Source: JBBIGV01 sp037447335
GTDB taxonomy: Bacteria; Bacteroidota; Ignavibacteria; Ignavibacteriales; Ignavibacteriaceae
Assembly (NCBI GenBank): GCA_037447335.1
Contig: JBBIGV010000006.1
Span: forward strand, 1-64,000
DNA length: 64,000 bases
Reading direction: 5' to 3'
The stretch's first letter is position 1. Every line of letters starts with the position of its first letter. This document shows positions 34,580 through 43,776 of this stretch, one piece after another. Made by a program: the position numbers and the translations under genes. The notes below the pieces were generated by a model. That model saw only the letters and a list, made by a program, of their open reading frames with translations. It was not told the origin of the DNA and searched no databases.

Positions 34580-34800
34580 GATTTAACTCCTTCTGAATTT
34601 TCTTTTGCAGCTTCTCTTTTACGTTCTTCAAGAACGGTATTCATCTTTGCGATATCTCTTCTTAATGTTCTCAGCTTTGCTGTGTTTGTAAGCTGCTTCA
34701 ACTGATGAGCAAACTGCAAATCAACTAAATTCTTCTGTTCTTCAGCAATTCGTTTTTCAAGTTCAACAGAATTCATTTCTCTTATTTCATAAATTTTCAT
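34576..34800 (-). CDS. rpmC: 50S ribosomal protein L29
   Basis: 74 residues (MKIYEIREMNSVELEKRI ... LRTLRRDIAKMNTVLEERK). Start set at 34800, with AGGTG 6 nt upstream; a longer frame to 34842 runs into rplP. Helical hairpin near the exit tunnel. Confidence 0.97.
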   Translation of the reverse strand: MKIYEIREMNSVELEKRIAEEQKNLVDLQFAHQLKQLTNTAKLRTLRRDIAKMNTVLEERKREAAKENSEGVKS

Positions 34801-34816
34801 AAATAGCACCTTGATG

Positions 34817-35233
34817 TTATTCGTAATCTGGTCTGCTAACAACTTTAGTTTTAATCGGAAGTTTGTAAGAACAAAGTTTCAAAGCTTCCGAAGCAATTTC
34901 TCTGGAAACACCGGAGACTTCAAACATAATCCTGCCAGGTTTAACAACAGCTACCCAAAATTCAGGGGCGCCTTTTCCTTTACCCATTCGTGTTTCAAGA
35001 GGTTTTTTAGAAACCGGTTTATCAGGGAAGATTCGAATCCAGACTTTACCATCTCTTTTCATTTTACGTGAAAGCGCAACACGGCAAGCTTCAATTTGCC
35101 GGCTGGTAATCCAAGCAGGTTCCATAGCTTTCAATCCGAAATCTCCAAAAGCAACAGAACTGCCACGGTATGCTTTACCGGTCATCCTTCCGCGCTGTGC
35201 TTTTCTGAACTTAACTCTTTTGGGCATTAACAT
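34817..35233 (-). CDS. rplP: 50S ribosomal protein L16
   Basis: 138 residues. MPKRVKFRKAQRGRMTGKAY and PGRIMFEVSGVSREIASEAL are typical. GGAG lies 8 nt before the first ATG; a second ATG two codons later matches the more usual MPKR start. Confidence 0.98.
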   Translation of the reverse strand: MLMPKRVKFRKAQRGRMTGKAYRGSSVAFGDFGLKAMEPAWITSRQIEACRVALSRKMKRDGKVWIRIFPDKPVSKKPLETRMGKGKGAPEFWVAVVKPGRIMFEVSGVSREIASEALKLCSYKLPIKTKVVSRPDYE

Positions 35234-35251
35234 AAAACAAACTCCGGTGAA

Positions 35252-35893
35252 TTATTCAGTAACTCTTTTTCCTAAAATTTCTCCACGGCAAATCCAAACT
35301 TTTATTCCAATGGAGCCATAAATAGTTTCTGCGCGTCCAAGTGCATAGTCAATATCTGAACGCAATGTATGCAGAGGAATCTTGCCTTCTTTATATTGTT
35401 CTGTTCTAGCCATTTCAGCGCCGCCTAATCTGCCTGAACACATTATTCTGATTCCGTCTGCACCCATTCTCATAGAGGCAGTGATCGCCATTTTCATTGC
35501 TCTTCTGAATGAAACTCTGCCTGCTAACTGGTTAGCAATATTTTCAGCTACCAGGTATGCATCAAGCTCGGGTCTTTTAATTTCTGTAATCTGAACCTTA
35601 ACATCTTTATCGCAAATTTGTCTTAATTCTTCTTCTAACTGTGAAATTTCTTTACCACTTTTACCAATAACCACGCCTGGTCTTGATGTATGTATTGTAA
35701 GTATAATATTCTTTGATGTACGGTCAATAATAATTCTGGAAATACCAGCTTTCTTTAGCCTGTTACGAACATAATTTCTAAGCTTGTCGTCCTCTTTAAG
35801 CTTCTGTGAATAACTTTTATTTTCGTACCAGTTAGAATCCCAGCCTCTTATAATTCCAACTCTCAAGCCTATCGGATGTGTTTTCTGTCCCAA
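35252..35893 (-). CDS. rpsC: 30S ribosomal protein S3
   Basis: 213 residues. KH domain with RPGVVIGKSGKEI and the C-terminal S3 domain (GRLGGAEMARTEQYKEGKIPL). Lines the mRNA entry path. 15 nt after rplV. Confidence 0.99.
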   Translation of the reverse strand: MGQKTHPIGLRVGIIRGWDSNWYENKSYSQKLKEDDKLRNYVRNRLKKAGISRIIIDRTSKNIILTIHTSRPGVVIGKSGKEISQLEEELRQICDKDVKVQITEIKRPELDAYLVAENIANQLAGRVSFRRAMKMAITASMRMGADGIRIMCSGRLGGAEMARTEQYKEGKIPLHTLRSDIDYALGRAETIYGSIGIKVWICRGEILGKRVTE

Positions 35894-35908
35894 AAAAATC
35901 TCCTAAGA

Positions 35909-36253
35909 TTAATCCTTTTTAGTTACGACAATAGTTAAATGACAGGATCTTTTTCTGATCCTGTAAGCACGACCCATTGGAGCGGGTGAAATTCTTTTAA
36001 TTGTTGGTCCCTGATTAACAAACACTTCTGAAACGATTAGATCGCTCGGTTCTAACCTTGTGGCATCATCCTGATTCAGAAGATTTGATACAGCCGACCT
36101 TAAAGTTTTTTCAGCATCCTTTGAAGCACTTTTTTTAGAAAAGTGTAAAGTCTCGAGTGCTTTATCAACTGATAAACCACGAATAAGATCAATAACCAAT
36201 CTCATTTTTCTTGGTGAAGAGTTAATATATCTGTTAATTGCTGTAGCTTCCAT
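35909..36253 (-). CDS. rplV: 50S ribosomal protein L22
   Basis: 114 residues from MEATAINRYINSSPRKMRLV; ends with GRAYRIRKRSCHLTIVV. Its loop reaches the exit tunnel. The longer frame to 36349 overlaps rpsS and is set aside. Confidence 0.97.
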   Translation of the reverse strand: MEATAINRYINSSPRKMRLVIDLIRGLSVDKALETLHFSKKSASKDAEKTLRSAVSNLLNQDDATRLEPSDLIVSEVFVNQGPTIKRISPAPMGRAYRIRKRSCHLTIVVTKKD

Positions 36254-36275
36254 ATTCAAATATACCTTTCGCCGA

Positions 36276-36563
36276 TTATTTACCTTTAGCAGCTTTTTCA
36301 GCTTTAGTGCCCGGATGCCCGCGGAATATACGGGTGGGGGCAAATTCACCTAATTTATGCCCAACCATATTCTCTGTGATATAAACCGGTATCATCTTAT
36401 TTCCGTTATGAACGGCGATTGTGTGCCCGACAAATTCCGGTAATATCATTGAAGAACGTGACCACGTTTTAATAATCTTCTTCTGGTTAGCTTCGTTAAG
36501 CTTGGCAATTTTTTCGTGTAAGTTGTGGTCTACAAACGGACCTTTTTTAACTGATCTTGGCAT
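36276..36563 (-). CDS. rpsS: 30S ribosomal protein S19
   Basis: 95 residues: MPRSVKKGPFVDHNLHEKI, then VGHTIAVHNGNKMIPVYITE and KLGEFAPTRIFRGH. Pairs with S13 in the head. 12 nt after rplB. Confidence 0.99.
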   Translation of the reverse strand: MPRSVKKGPFVDHNLHEKIAKLNEANQKKIIKTWSRSSMILPEFVGHTIAVHNGNKMIPVYITENMVGHKLGEFAPTRIFRGHPGTKAEKAAKGK

Positions 36564-36575
36564 AATTATTCTCTA

Positions 36576-37400
36576 CTATTTTCTTCGCTTAATAATCTGT
36601 TTGTTTGATTCTTTTTTGCGCTTTCTTGTTTTCAAACCTTTTGCTTTTTGACCCCATGGTGAAACCGGATGACCGCCGCCGGAGGTCTTTCCTTCGCCGC
36701 CTCCCATTGGGTGGTCTACAGGATTCATAGCTACACCTCTGACGTGAGGTCTTCTTCCTTTCCATCTGTTTCTACCGGCTTTACCAAGACTTATATTTTC
36801 CTGTTCAGCATTACCAACAACACCATAAGTAGCCATGCAATCAATTCTAACCAGTCTGATTTCGCCAGATGGAAGTTTAAGCTGAGCCGTATTGCATTCT
36901 TTAGCCATTAATTGGATTGCAGCACCTGCGCTTCTACCAATCTGACCACCTTTGCCCGGTTTCATTTCAACATTATGAATGAAACTTCCAAGCGGTAAGT
37001 CTTTAAGCGGCATTGCGTTTCCAATGTTAATTTCACTGCCCGATCCGGAAGTTACTGTATCACCAACTTTAAGGCCGTCAGGAGCAAGAATATATCTTTT
37101 TTCTCCATCAACATAGTGAAGCAATGCGATACGGCATGTTCTGTTCGGATCGTATTCAATAGAAAAAACTTTAGCCGGTATGCCAAATTTGTTTCTTTTG
37201 AAGTCGATGATCCGGTAACGCCTCTTATGACCTCCGCCAATGTGTTTGGCAGTCAAACGTCCAAGGTTATTTCTACCACCGGATTTTTTGAGACTCCTGG
37301 TTAATGATTTTTCCGGCTTAGATCTGGTAATCTCTTCAAATGAAGAATTTGACCTGAATCTTGTTCCGGGAGTAACCGGTTTTAATTTTATGATAGCCAT
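36576..37400 (-). CDS. rplB: 50S ribosomal protein L2
   Basis: 274 residues, beside the peptidyl transferase centre. GGGHKRRYRIIDFKRNK, GRSAGAAIQLMAKE and the conserved VAMNPVDHPMGGGEGKTSGG with its functional His are present. Confidence 0.99.
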   Translation of the reverse strand: MAIIKLKPVTPGTRFRSNSSFEEITRSKPEKSLTRSLKKSGGRNNLGRLTAKHIGGGHKRRYRIIDFKRNKFGIPAKVFSIEYDPNRTCRIALLHYVDGEKRYILAPDGLKVGDTVTSGSGSEINIGNAMPLKDLPLGSFIHNVEMKPGKGGQIGRSAGAAIQLMAKECNTAQLKLPSGEIRLVRIDCMATYGVVGNAEQENISLGKAGRNRWKGRRPHVRGVAMNPVDHPMGGGEGKTSGGGHPVSPWGQKAKGLKTRKRKKESNKQIIKRRK

Positions 37401-37422
37401 TTATGATTCCAGTCTACAAAAC

Positions 37423-37716
37423 TTATACTTGCTCAAATAATTCGATCGTCTGATCTTTTTTTAAAGTAATGATTGCTTTTTTAAACCTTGCTGTTTTACC
37501 TACAAACCTGCCGCTTCTTCTAAACTGGGTTTTGGTTTTACCATGATGATTAATCGTCCGGACAGAAACAACATTTACATCAAATCTCTTTTCTATTGCG
37601 CGTGCAATTTCAATTTTATTTGCTTTCGGATGAACCAAAAAACCATACTTGCCTTTTTCGGCGCCAAGGTTAGTCATCTTTTCAGTTATGAGCGGTTTTA
37701 TTAAAATATTATGCAT
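37423..37716 (-). CDS. rplW: 50S ribosomal protein L23
   Basis: 97 residues: ILIKPLITEKMTNLGAEKGK and VRTINHHGKTKTQFRRSGR. Docking site for trigger factor and SRP at the tunnel exit in other bacteria. Confidence 0.98.
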   Translation of the reverse strand: MHNILIKPLITEKMTNLGAEKGKYGFLVHPKANKIEIARAIEKRFDVNVVSVRTINHHGKTKTQFRRSGRFVGKTARFKKAIITLKKDQTIELFEQV

Positions 37717-37730
37717 TATTCAATACACCT

Positions 37731-38363
37731 TTAATTCTTCCCGAATGTATTTGTTAGAACATCAACTGTACTCTTTTGCAGGATAAGCACCTGGTTATTA
37801 AGTATGTCATAGGTTGATGCTTTTGCAGCTTCTATTACTTTTACCTTCGGCAGGTTTCTGCCGGATTTATAAACAGCGGACTGTAAACCGTTAGTCAGCA
37901 TCAACACTTTTTTACCTGAAACTTTAAGCGAATCGAGTATCTTAACAAAATCTTTCGTTTTAGGTTGATCAAAGTTAAAGTCTTCAACAATTATCAACTG
38001 TTCATCTTTAACCTTATAGCTAAAGGCTGACTTTCTTGCCAGGCGTTTAACTTTAAGGGGCAAATCCTGTCTGTAGTTTCGGGGACGGGGACCGAAAATT
38101 GTTCCTCCGCCAACCCAAAGAGGTGAACGGGTAGTGCCTGCACGAGCACCACCTCTTCCCTTCTGCCGCCAGGGTTTTTTACCGCCGCCTCTTACTTCGG
38201 AACGTTCCTTTGCTTTGTGCGTTCCCTGGCGCTGATTAGCCAGAAAAGCTTTTACCGCCAGGTAAATCGCATGATCATTTGGTTCAATCCAGAAAATGCT
38301 TTCGGCAAGTTCTATTTTTTCACCTGACTTTGAACCATCTATTTTTAAAACATCTAACGTCAT
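37731..38363 (-). CDS. rplD: 50S ribosomal protein L4
   Basis: 210 residues. The tunnel loop is recognisable: KKPWRQKGRGGARAGTTRSP and GGGTIFGPRPRNY. In E. coli L4 also represses the S10 operon; no leader site could be recognised here. Confidence 0.99.
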   Translation of the reverse strand: MTLDVLKIDGSKSGEKIELAESIFWIEPNDHAIYLAVKAFLANQRQGTHKAKERSEVRGGGKKPWRQKGRGGARAGTTRSPLWVGGGTIFGPRPRNYRQDLPLKVKRLARKSAFSYKVKDEQLIIVEDFNFDQPKTKDFVKILDSLKVSGKKVLMLTNGLQSAVYKSGRNLPKVKVIEAAKASTYDILNNQVLILQKSTVDVLTNTFGKN

Positions 38364-38376
38364 TTTTATTACCAGC

Positions 38377-39018
38377 TTAATTCTTTAACAGTTCTAATAT
38401 TGAATTAACCTTACCAGGCACTGCTCCCTTAATAAGAATCAGATTCTGATCAGGAATAATTTTGATAACTTTCAGACCTGAAACAGTAACATTTTCAAAA
38501 CCCAGTCTACCAGCCATTCTTTGTCCTTTAAATACTCTCGAAGGGTAAGAACTGGCACCAATAGAACCGGGTGCACGCAGCCTATCGCTTTGACCGTGAG
38601 TAGTTCCACCAACACCGCCAAATCCATGGCGTTTCATAACACCCTGGAATCCTTTGCCAATGCTTCTGCCTCTGACTTTGACCTTTTCGCCTTCTTTAAA
38701 GAGATCAATTTTAATTTCATCACCAACTTTAAAATCATTAACAGAATTAAATCTAATCTCTTTTAGTATTGCTGAAGGCTCGATCTCTTTTTTCCTGAAC
38801 TGGCCCAGCACTGGTTTACGTATATTTTTTTCCTTCTTTGTTCCGAAGCCAAGCTGCAGTGCATTATATCCATCTTTTTCTCTCGTTCTGATAGAAACAA
38901 TTTTGCAAGGACCAGCCTGAATTACGGTAACGGGAACAATTTCACCATTATTATCAAAGATGCTCGTCATTCCGAGTTTCTTACCGATTATACCTGACAC
39001 TTCCACTTGCATCTCCAT
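38377..39018 (-). CDS. rplC: 50S ribosomal protein L3
   Basis: 213 residues: GIIGKKLGMTSIFDNNGEIV, GRSIGKGFQGVMKRHGFGG and GSIGASSYPSRVFKGQRM. Two ATG codons (39018 and 39012) stand close together right after the rpsJ stop; neither has a clear SD. Confidence 0.98.
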   Translation of the reverse strand: MEMQVEVSGIIGKKLGMTSIFDNNGEIVPVTVIQAGPCKIVSIRTREKDGYNALQLGFGTKKEKNIRKPVLGQFRKKEIEPSAILKEIRFNSVNDFKVGDEIKIDLFKEGEKVKVRGRSIGKGFQGVMKRHGFGGVGGTTHGQSDRLRAPGSIGASSYPSRVFKGQRMAGRLGFENVTVSGLKVIKIIPDQNLILIKGAVPGKVNSILELLKN

Positions 39019-39019
39019 A

Positions 39020-39328
39020 TTAAAGTTTTATTTCGATATCAACACCTGCCGGAATATCTAATTTACTCAGCGAGTCGACAGTCTTATTGTTCGAATTGTG
39101 AATATCGATAATTCGTTTATGTGCTCTGGTTTCAAACTGCTCGCGGGATTTTTTATCCACGTGTGGTGATCTTAAAACTGTATAAACAGTTCTCTTGGTC
39201 GGAAGCGGGATTGGTCCTGAAACAACAGCACCGGTGCTTCTAACAGTTTTAATTATTTTTTCAGTTGATTTATCAATCAAAATATGATCGTAAGATTTCA
39301 ACTTAATTCTTATTTTTTGACCGGGCAC
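39020..39328 (-). CDS. rpsJ: 30S ribosomal protein S10 (NusE)
   Basis: 102 residues: RIKLKSYDHILIDKSTEKI, GPIPLPTKRTVYTVLRSPHV. Also a transcription antitermination partner of NusB in other bacteria. First gene of the S10 cluster, 72 nt after tuf. Confidence 0.99.
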   Translation of the reverse strand: MPGQKIRIKLKSYDHILIDKSTEKIIKTVRSTGAVVSGPIPLPTKRTVYTVLRSPHVDKKSREQFETRAHKRIIDIHNSNNKTVDSLSKLDIPAGVDIEIKL

Positions 39329-39360
39329 TTATGATACTCCTTAATTTATAAAATATGCGA

Positions 39361-39381
39361 AAAGGGAGCGCAACTCCCTTT
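39361..39381 (-). terminator. Hairpin between tuf and rpsJ
   Basis: AAAGGGAG / CTCCCTTT makes an 8-bp stem with a 5-nt loop in the 72-nt spacer. On the minus strand it is followed by only a short T stretch. It could be a partial terminator or a processing site that raises tuf mRNA relative to the S10 genes. Confidence 0.5.
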
Positions 39382-39400
39382 CCGAAGCATAAAACTATCT

Positions 39401-40606
39401 TTATTCAATAATTTTGGTTATTACACCTGCGCCAACCGTCCTGCCGCCTTCACGGATAGCAAAACGAAGACCTTCTTCCATTGCAATTTCTCCGATCAGA
39501 TCAACGCTGAGCTTAACGTTGTCACCGGGCATAACCATCTCGGTTCCTTCAGGAAGCGTAGCAACACCGGTAACATCGGTAGTTCTGAAGTAGAACTGCG
39601 GTCTGTAACCGGAGAAGAACGGTGTATGGCGCCCGCCTTCTGCTTTTGAAAGAATATAAACTTCTCCTTCAAATTTCCTATGAGGCGTAATTGATCCGGG
39701 TTTAGCCAGAACCATTCCACGCTCAATTTCTTTTTTATCAACACCTCTGAGAAGTATACCGGCATTGTCACCGGCAATAGCTGAATCAAGTTCTTTTCTG
39801 AACATTTCAACACCGGTAACAACGGTCTTCTTGTGCATGCCAAGTCCGATGAGTTCAACTTCTTCCTGAATTTTAATTTGTCCACGTTCAACCCTTCCTG
39901 TAGCAACTGTACCACGACCTGTAATTGAAAAAACATCCTCTACAGGCATAAGGAATGGTTTATCGGTTTCTCTTGCAGGAATCGGCACATAAGTATCAAC
40001 TGCATCCATGAGTTCCCAAATACAATTGTATCTTGGGTCATCAATAGGAGCATTATTAGTAGCCGCTTCGAGAGCATGTAAAGCAGAACCTTTAACAATG
40101 GGGATTTCATCGCCCGGGAATTCATAAGAATTAAGAAGATCTCTAAGCTCAACTTCAACTAATTCAATCAGTTCCGGGTCATCAACCATATCTACTTTAT
40201 TCAGGAACACTACAATTCTCGGTACACCAACCTGACGGGCTAAGAGAATATGCTCTCTGGTTTGAGGCATAGGACCATCTGTTGCAGCAACCACGAGAAT
40301 TGCACCGTCCATCTGTGCAGCACCCGTGATCATGTTCTTAACGTAATCCGCGTGGCCGGGGCAATCAACGTGAGCATAATGTCTGTTTTCAGTTGCGTAC
40401 TCAACGTGAGCTGTAGCAATAGTAATACCTCTTTCTCTCTCTTCAGGTGCATTATCGATACTATCGAAAGTTCTGATTTCGGATAAGCCCTTCTTAGCGA
40501 GAGCCATTGTGATGGCAGCGGTTAATGTAGTTTTTCCATGATCTACGTGACCGATTGTACCTACGTTAACGTGAGGTTTACTCCTATCAAATTTTTCTTT
40601 TGCCAT
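39401..40606 (-). CDS. tuf: Elongation factor Tu
   Basis: 401 residues; delivers aminoacyl-tRNA to the A site. G1 GHVDHGKTTLTAA, effector RGITIATAHVEY, G3 DCPGHADY, G4 NKVDM, and a C-terminus ending GRTVGAGVITKIIE. The only tuf in the window, following fusA by 53 nt with AAGGAG before the ATG. Confidence 0.99.
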   Translation of the reverse strand: MAKEKFDRSKPHVNVGTIGHVDHGKTTLTAAITMALAKKGLSEIRTFDSIDNAPEERERGITIATAHVEYATENRHYAHVDCPGHADYVKNMITGAAQMDGAILVVAATDGPMPQTREHILLARQVGVPRIVVFLNKVDMVDDPELIELVEVELRDLLNSYEFPGDEIPIVKGSALHALEAATNNAPIDDPRYNCIWELMDAVDTYVPIPARETDKPFLMPVEDVFSITGRGTVATGRVERGQIKIQEEVELIGLGMHKKTVVTGVEMFRKELDSAIAGDNAGILLRGVDKKEIERGMVLAKPGSITPHRKFEGEVYILSKAEGGRHTPFFSGYRPQFYFRTTDVTGVATLPEGTEMVMPGDNVKLSVDLIGEIAMEEGLRFAIREGGRTVGAGVITKIIE

Positions 40607-40659
40607 CTGATTCTCCTTTTATGTTTGTTCATTCTTTATTTAAAAAATTCTTCAATTAA

Positions 40660-42753
40660 TTATGCTACTGATTTTTTACCGAGTGATTTTTCTGAAATCT
40701 CTTCCGCAATGCTTTTCGGAACTTCGCTGTAATAAGCAAACTGCATTGTATAGATGGCGCGACCCTGTGTCATTGATCTAAGTATAGTTGCATAACCAAA
40801 CATTTCCGAAAGCGGGACAACTGCTTTTATCACCTGTGCATCTTTACGGGCTGAAAATCCTTCAATCTTTCCTCTTCGCGAGTTCAGATCGCCCATTACA
40901 TCACCAAGATATTCTTCAGGTGTAACTACTTCCACATCCATTATTGGTTCAAGAAGTATCGGCTTAGCTTTCTTTGCACCTTCTTTGAAAGCAATTGACC
41001 CTGCAACTTTGAATGATAGTTCGTCAGAATCAACATCGTGATATGAACCGTCAAAAAGTTTTGCTTTAATATCCACAACAGGGAAACCTGCTATCACACC
41101 GTTCCGCATTGCTTCCTGAATACCTGCTGAAACAGCAGGGATATACTCTTTAGGTACTACGCCGCCAATAATCGCATTAGTAAATTCAAAGCCCTTTCCC
41201 GGTTCATTTGGTGCTAATTCGATCCAGATGTGTCCATATTTACCACGACCACCTGATTGTTTAACGAATTTTCCTTCAACTGTAACCTGTTTAGTAATAG
41301 TTTCTCTGTATGCGACTTGTGGTTTACCAATATTTGCTTCTACTTTAAACTCTCTTTTCATTCTGTCCACAAGTATTTCAAGGTGAAGTTCACCCATACC
41401 ACTGATCAAAGTTTGACCTGTTTCATCATCCACCTTAATCCGAAAAGTTGGGTCTTCATCAGCTAATTTAGACAATGATTCGGATAATTTATCCTGATCA
41501 GCTTTGGTTTTAGGCTCAATAGCAATTTGTATAACAGGCTCAGGGAACACAATTTTCTCGAGTACAACTGGATCAACCTCTGAGCAGAGTGTATCACCAG
41601 TTCGTGTGTATTTAAGTCCGACTGCAGCAGCAATATCACCGGCTTTAACTTCTGTGATTTCTTCCCGGTGATTTGCATGCATTTGAAGCAGGCGGCTAAT
41701 TCTTTCTTTCTTTCCACTTACAGAATTAAAGATATAAGACCCGGCATTCAGTGTACCTGCATAAACTCTGAAGAAAGTTAATTTTCCAACGTATGGATCA
41801 TTCATAATTTTGAAAGCAAGCGCAGTGAATTTCTCTTTTTCATCAATTCTTCTTTTAACAACATCGTTAATTCCGATGTGGTGCGCCTCAACTTCTTTAG
41901 ATTCAACCGGTGATGGAAGAAAATCAATCACACAGTCTAACAATCTTTGTATACCTTTATTTTTAAAAGCTGAACCACAAAGAACAGGAATAATTTTAAG
42001 CTGTATTGTTGCTTGCCTTAGAACTCTGAGAATTTCTGTGGAAGTTATTTCTTTCCCTTCAAGATAATTTTCCAGAAGCGTATCATCTATATCCGATACA
42101 GCTTCAAGCATTTCTGTTCTGTACTTATTCGCTATTTCAAGAAGATCATTAGGAATATCAATTTCATCAAACGTTGCGCCGAGGGTTTCTTCATGATACA
42201 TCCTGGCTTTAAAGTTGATAAGGTCGATAACACCAGCGAACATATCACCTTCGCCAATAGGCAAATTGATCGGTATAGAATTGGCGCCCAATCTTTCACG
42301 AATCATTGAAACAGCATTGTAGAAATCAGCACCTGTTCTGTCCATCTTATTAATAAAAGCAATCCTTGGAACATTATACTTATCTGCCTGGCGCCAAACT
42401 GTTTCAGATTGTGGTTCAACTCCACCAACTGCACAGAACAGCGCAATAGCACCATCAAGTATCCTTAATGATCTTTCAACCTCAACAGTAAAATCAACGT
42501 GGCCCGGTGTATCAATAATATTTATCTGATGATCTTTCCAATAGCAAGTGGTTGCAGCACTCGTTATGGTAATGCCTCGTTCTTTCTCTTGCTCCATCCA
42601 GTCCATAGTAGCGGCACCATCGTGTACTTCACCAAGCCGGTGAAGTTTACCGGTGTAATAAAGAATACGCTCTGTTGTCGTAGTCTTTCCGGCATCAATG
42701 TGTGCCATTATGCCGATGTTTCTAACCTTTTCTATTTTAATCTTCGAAGACAT
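40660..42753 (-). CDS. fusA: Elongation factor G
   Basis: 697-residue translocase GTPase. G1 AHIDAGKTTTTERIL, G3 DTPGHVDF, G4 NKMDR; domain IV with GGRGKYGHIWIEL and domain V with RRGKIEGFSARKDAQVIKA. Full length for EF-G. Between rpsG and tuf as in the str operon. Confidence 0.99.
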   Translation of the reverse strand: MSSKIKIEKVRNIGIMAHIDAGKTTTTERILYYTGKLHRLGEVHDGAATMDWMEQEKERGITITSAATTCYWKDHQINIIDTPGHVDFTVEVERSLRILDGAIALFCAVGGVEPQSETVWRQADKYNVPRIAFINKMDRTGADFYNAVSMIRERLGANSIPINLPIGEGDMFAGVIDLINFKARMYHEETLGATFDEIDIPNDLLEIANKYRTEMLEAVSDIDDTLLENYLEGKEITSTEILRVLRQATIQLKIIPVLCGSAFKNKGIQRLLDCVIDFLPSPVESKEVEAHHIGINDVVKRRIDEKEKFTALAFKIMNDPYVGKLTFFRVYAGTLNAGSYIFNSVSGKKERISRLLQMHANHREEITEVKAGDIAAAVGLKYTRTGDTLCSEVDPVVLEKIVFPEPVIQIAIEPKTKADQDKLSESLSKLADEDPTFRIKVDDETGQTLISGMGELHLEILVDRMKREFKVEANIGKPQVAYRETITKQVTVEGKFVKQSGGRGKYGHIWIELAPNEPGKGFEFTNAIIGGVVPKEYIPAVSAGIQEAMRNGVIAGFPVVDIKAKLFDGSYHDVDSDELSFKVAGSIAFKEGAKKAKPILLEPIMDVEVVTPEEYLGDVMGDLNSRRGKIEGFSARKDAQVIKAVVPLSEMFGYATILRSMTQGRAIYTMQFAYYSEVPKSIAEEISEKSLGKKSVA

Positions 42754-42778
42754 TCTGTTTAGTTTTATTCCAGTTTAT

Positions 42779-43246
42779 TTACCATTTAAAGTGAGCAAAT
42801 GCTTTATTAGCTTCTGCCATTTTATGAGTATCTTCTTTCTTTTTAACAGCTGAACCTTCATTATTTGAAGCAGCAATTAACTCGTTAGCAAGTTTTGCGG
42901 ACATAGACTTTTCGCTTCTAGCTCTGGAGTAATTCTTTATCCATCGCATTGCGAGTGCAATTCTTCTTTCAGGTCGTACTTCTGTTGGGACCTGGTAAGT
43001 TGCACCGCCAACTCTTCTGCTTCTAACCTCAATTACCGGTTGAACATTTGAGAGAGCCTTTTTGAAAATTTCCAGACCGGTTTTTTTTGTTTTCTCCTCA
43101 ATCAAATCGAACGCTTTGTACACCACATATCGTGCCTTTGATTTCTTTCCATCATACATGATCGAATTGATAAATTTTGCTACCATCACATCCTGAAATT
43201 TCGGATCAGGTTTAACAAATCGTTTTTCTGCTCGTTTCTTTCTCAT
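42779..43246 (-). CDS. rpsG: 30S ribosomal protein S7
   Basis: 155 residues; organises the head and contacts E-site tRNA. RRVGGATYQVPTEVRPERR and ALRW-like ALAMRWIKNYSR are typical. 3 nt after rpsL. Confidence 0.99.
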   Translation of the reverse strand: MRKKRAEKRFVKPDPKFQDVMVAKFINSIMYDGKKSKARYVVYKAFDLIEEKTKKTGLEIFKKALSNVQPVIEVRSRRVGGATYQVPTEVRPERRIALAMRWIKNYSRARSEKSMSAKLANELIAASNNEGSAVKKKEDTHKMAEANKAFAHFKW

Positions 43247-43249
43247 ATA

Positions 43250-43627
43250 TTATTTTGCTTTGGGTTTTTTAGCACCGTATTTAGAGCGTCCCTTTTTCCT
43301 ATCTTCAACACCACTTGTATCAAGAGTACCTCTGATAATGTGATAGCGAACGCCCGGCAGGTCTTTAACCCTGCCGCCTCTAATTAATACTATTGAGTGT
43401 TCCTGTAAATTGTGCCCCTCACCCGGGATATAAGCAGTCACTTCAATTCCGTTAGTAAGCCTTACTCTTGCAACCTTTCTCAGGGCAGAGTTTGGTTTTT
43501 TAGGTGTAGTGGTATATACCCTTGTGCAAACGCCTCGTTTTTGCGGGCATGCATCAAGTGCGGGCGCTTTTTTCTTAGTTTCAATAAGTACGCGTCCTTT
43601 TCTTACTAACTGATTTATAGTGGGCAC
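43250..43627 (-). CDS. rpsL: 30S ribosomal protein S12
   Basis: 125 residues at the decoding centre. TTPKKPNSALRKVARVRLT and GRVKDLPGVRYH keep the lysines whose change gives streptomycin resistance in E. coli, so a sensitive form is expected. The start codon is GTG with AGGAG 6-7 nt upstream. Its own promoter lies about 46 nt upstream. Confidence 0.98.
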   Translation of the reverse strand: MPTINQLVRKGRVLIETKKKAPALDACPQKRGVCTRVYTTTPKKPNSALRKVARVRLTNGIEVTAYIPGEGHNLQEHSIVLIRGGRVKDLPGVRYHIIRGTLDTSGVEDRKKGRSKYGAKKPKAK

Positions 43628-43672
43628 AAAAATCTCCTAGAACTTTAATTTCTTAAAAAAATTTAGATTTCC

Positions 43673-43701
43673 AATATAGCTGAAGTATTAAATCTTGTCA
43701 A
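43673..43701 (-). promoter_or_regulatory. Sigma-70-type promoter of the str cluster
   Basis: On the minus strand TTGACA (43701-43696) and TATATT (43678-43673) are separated by 17 bp, and the rpsL GTG follows about 46 nt after the -10. The match to the classical consensus is nearly perfect. Confidence 0.8.
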
Positions 43702-43776
43702 GAAACAGTGTAAATAAATTAACACTACTATAGATGTGGAATCGGCTCATATCACGAACCGGTTTCCGTTGAAATA

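Noticed and set aside
43738..43768. Imperfect hairpin after rpoC as a terminator
   Set aside because: The stem (GGAA plus CGGTTC/GAGCCG) has an interior loop and no T-run, so I do not call it a terminator.
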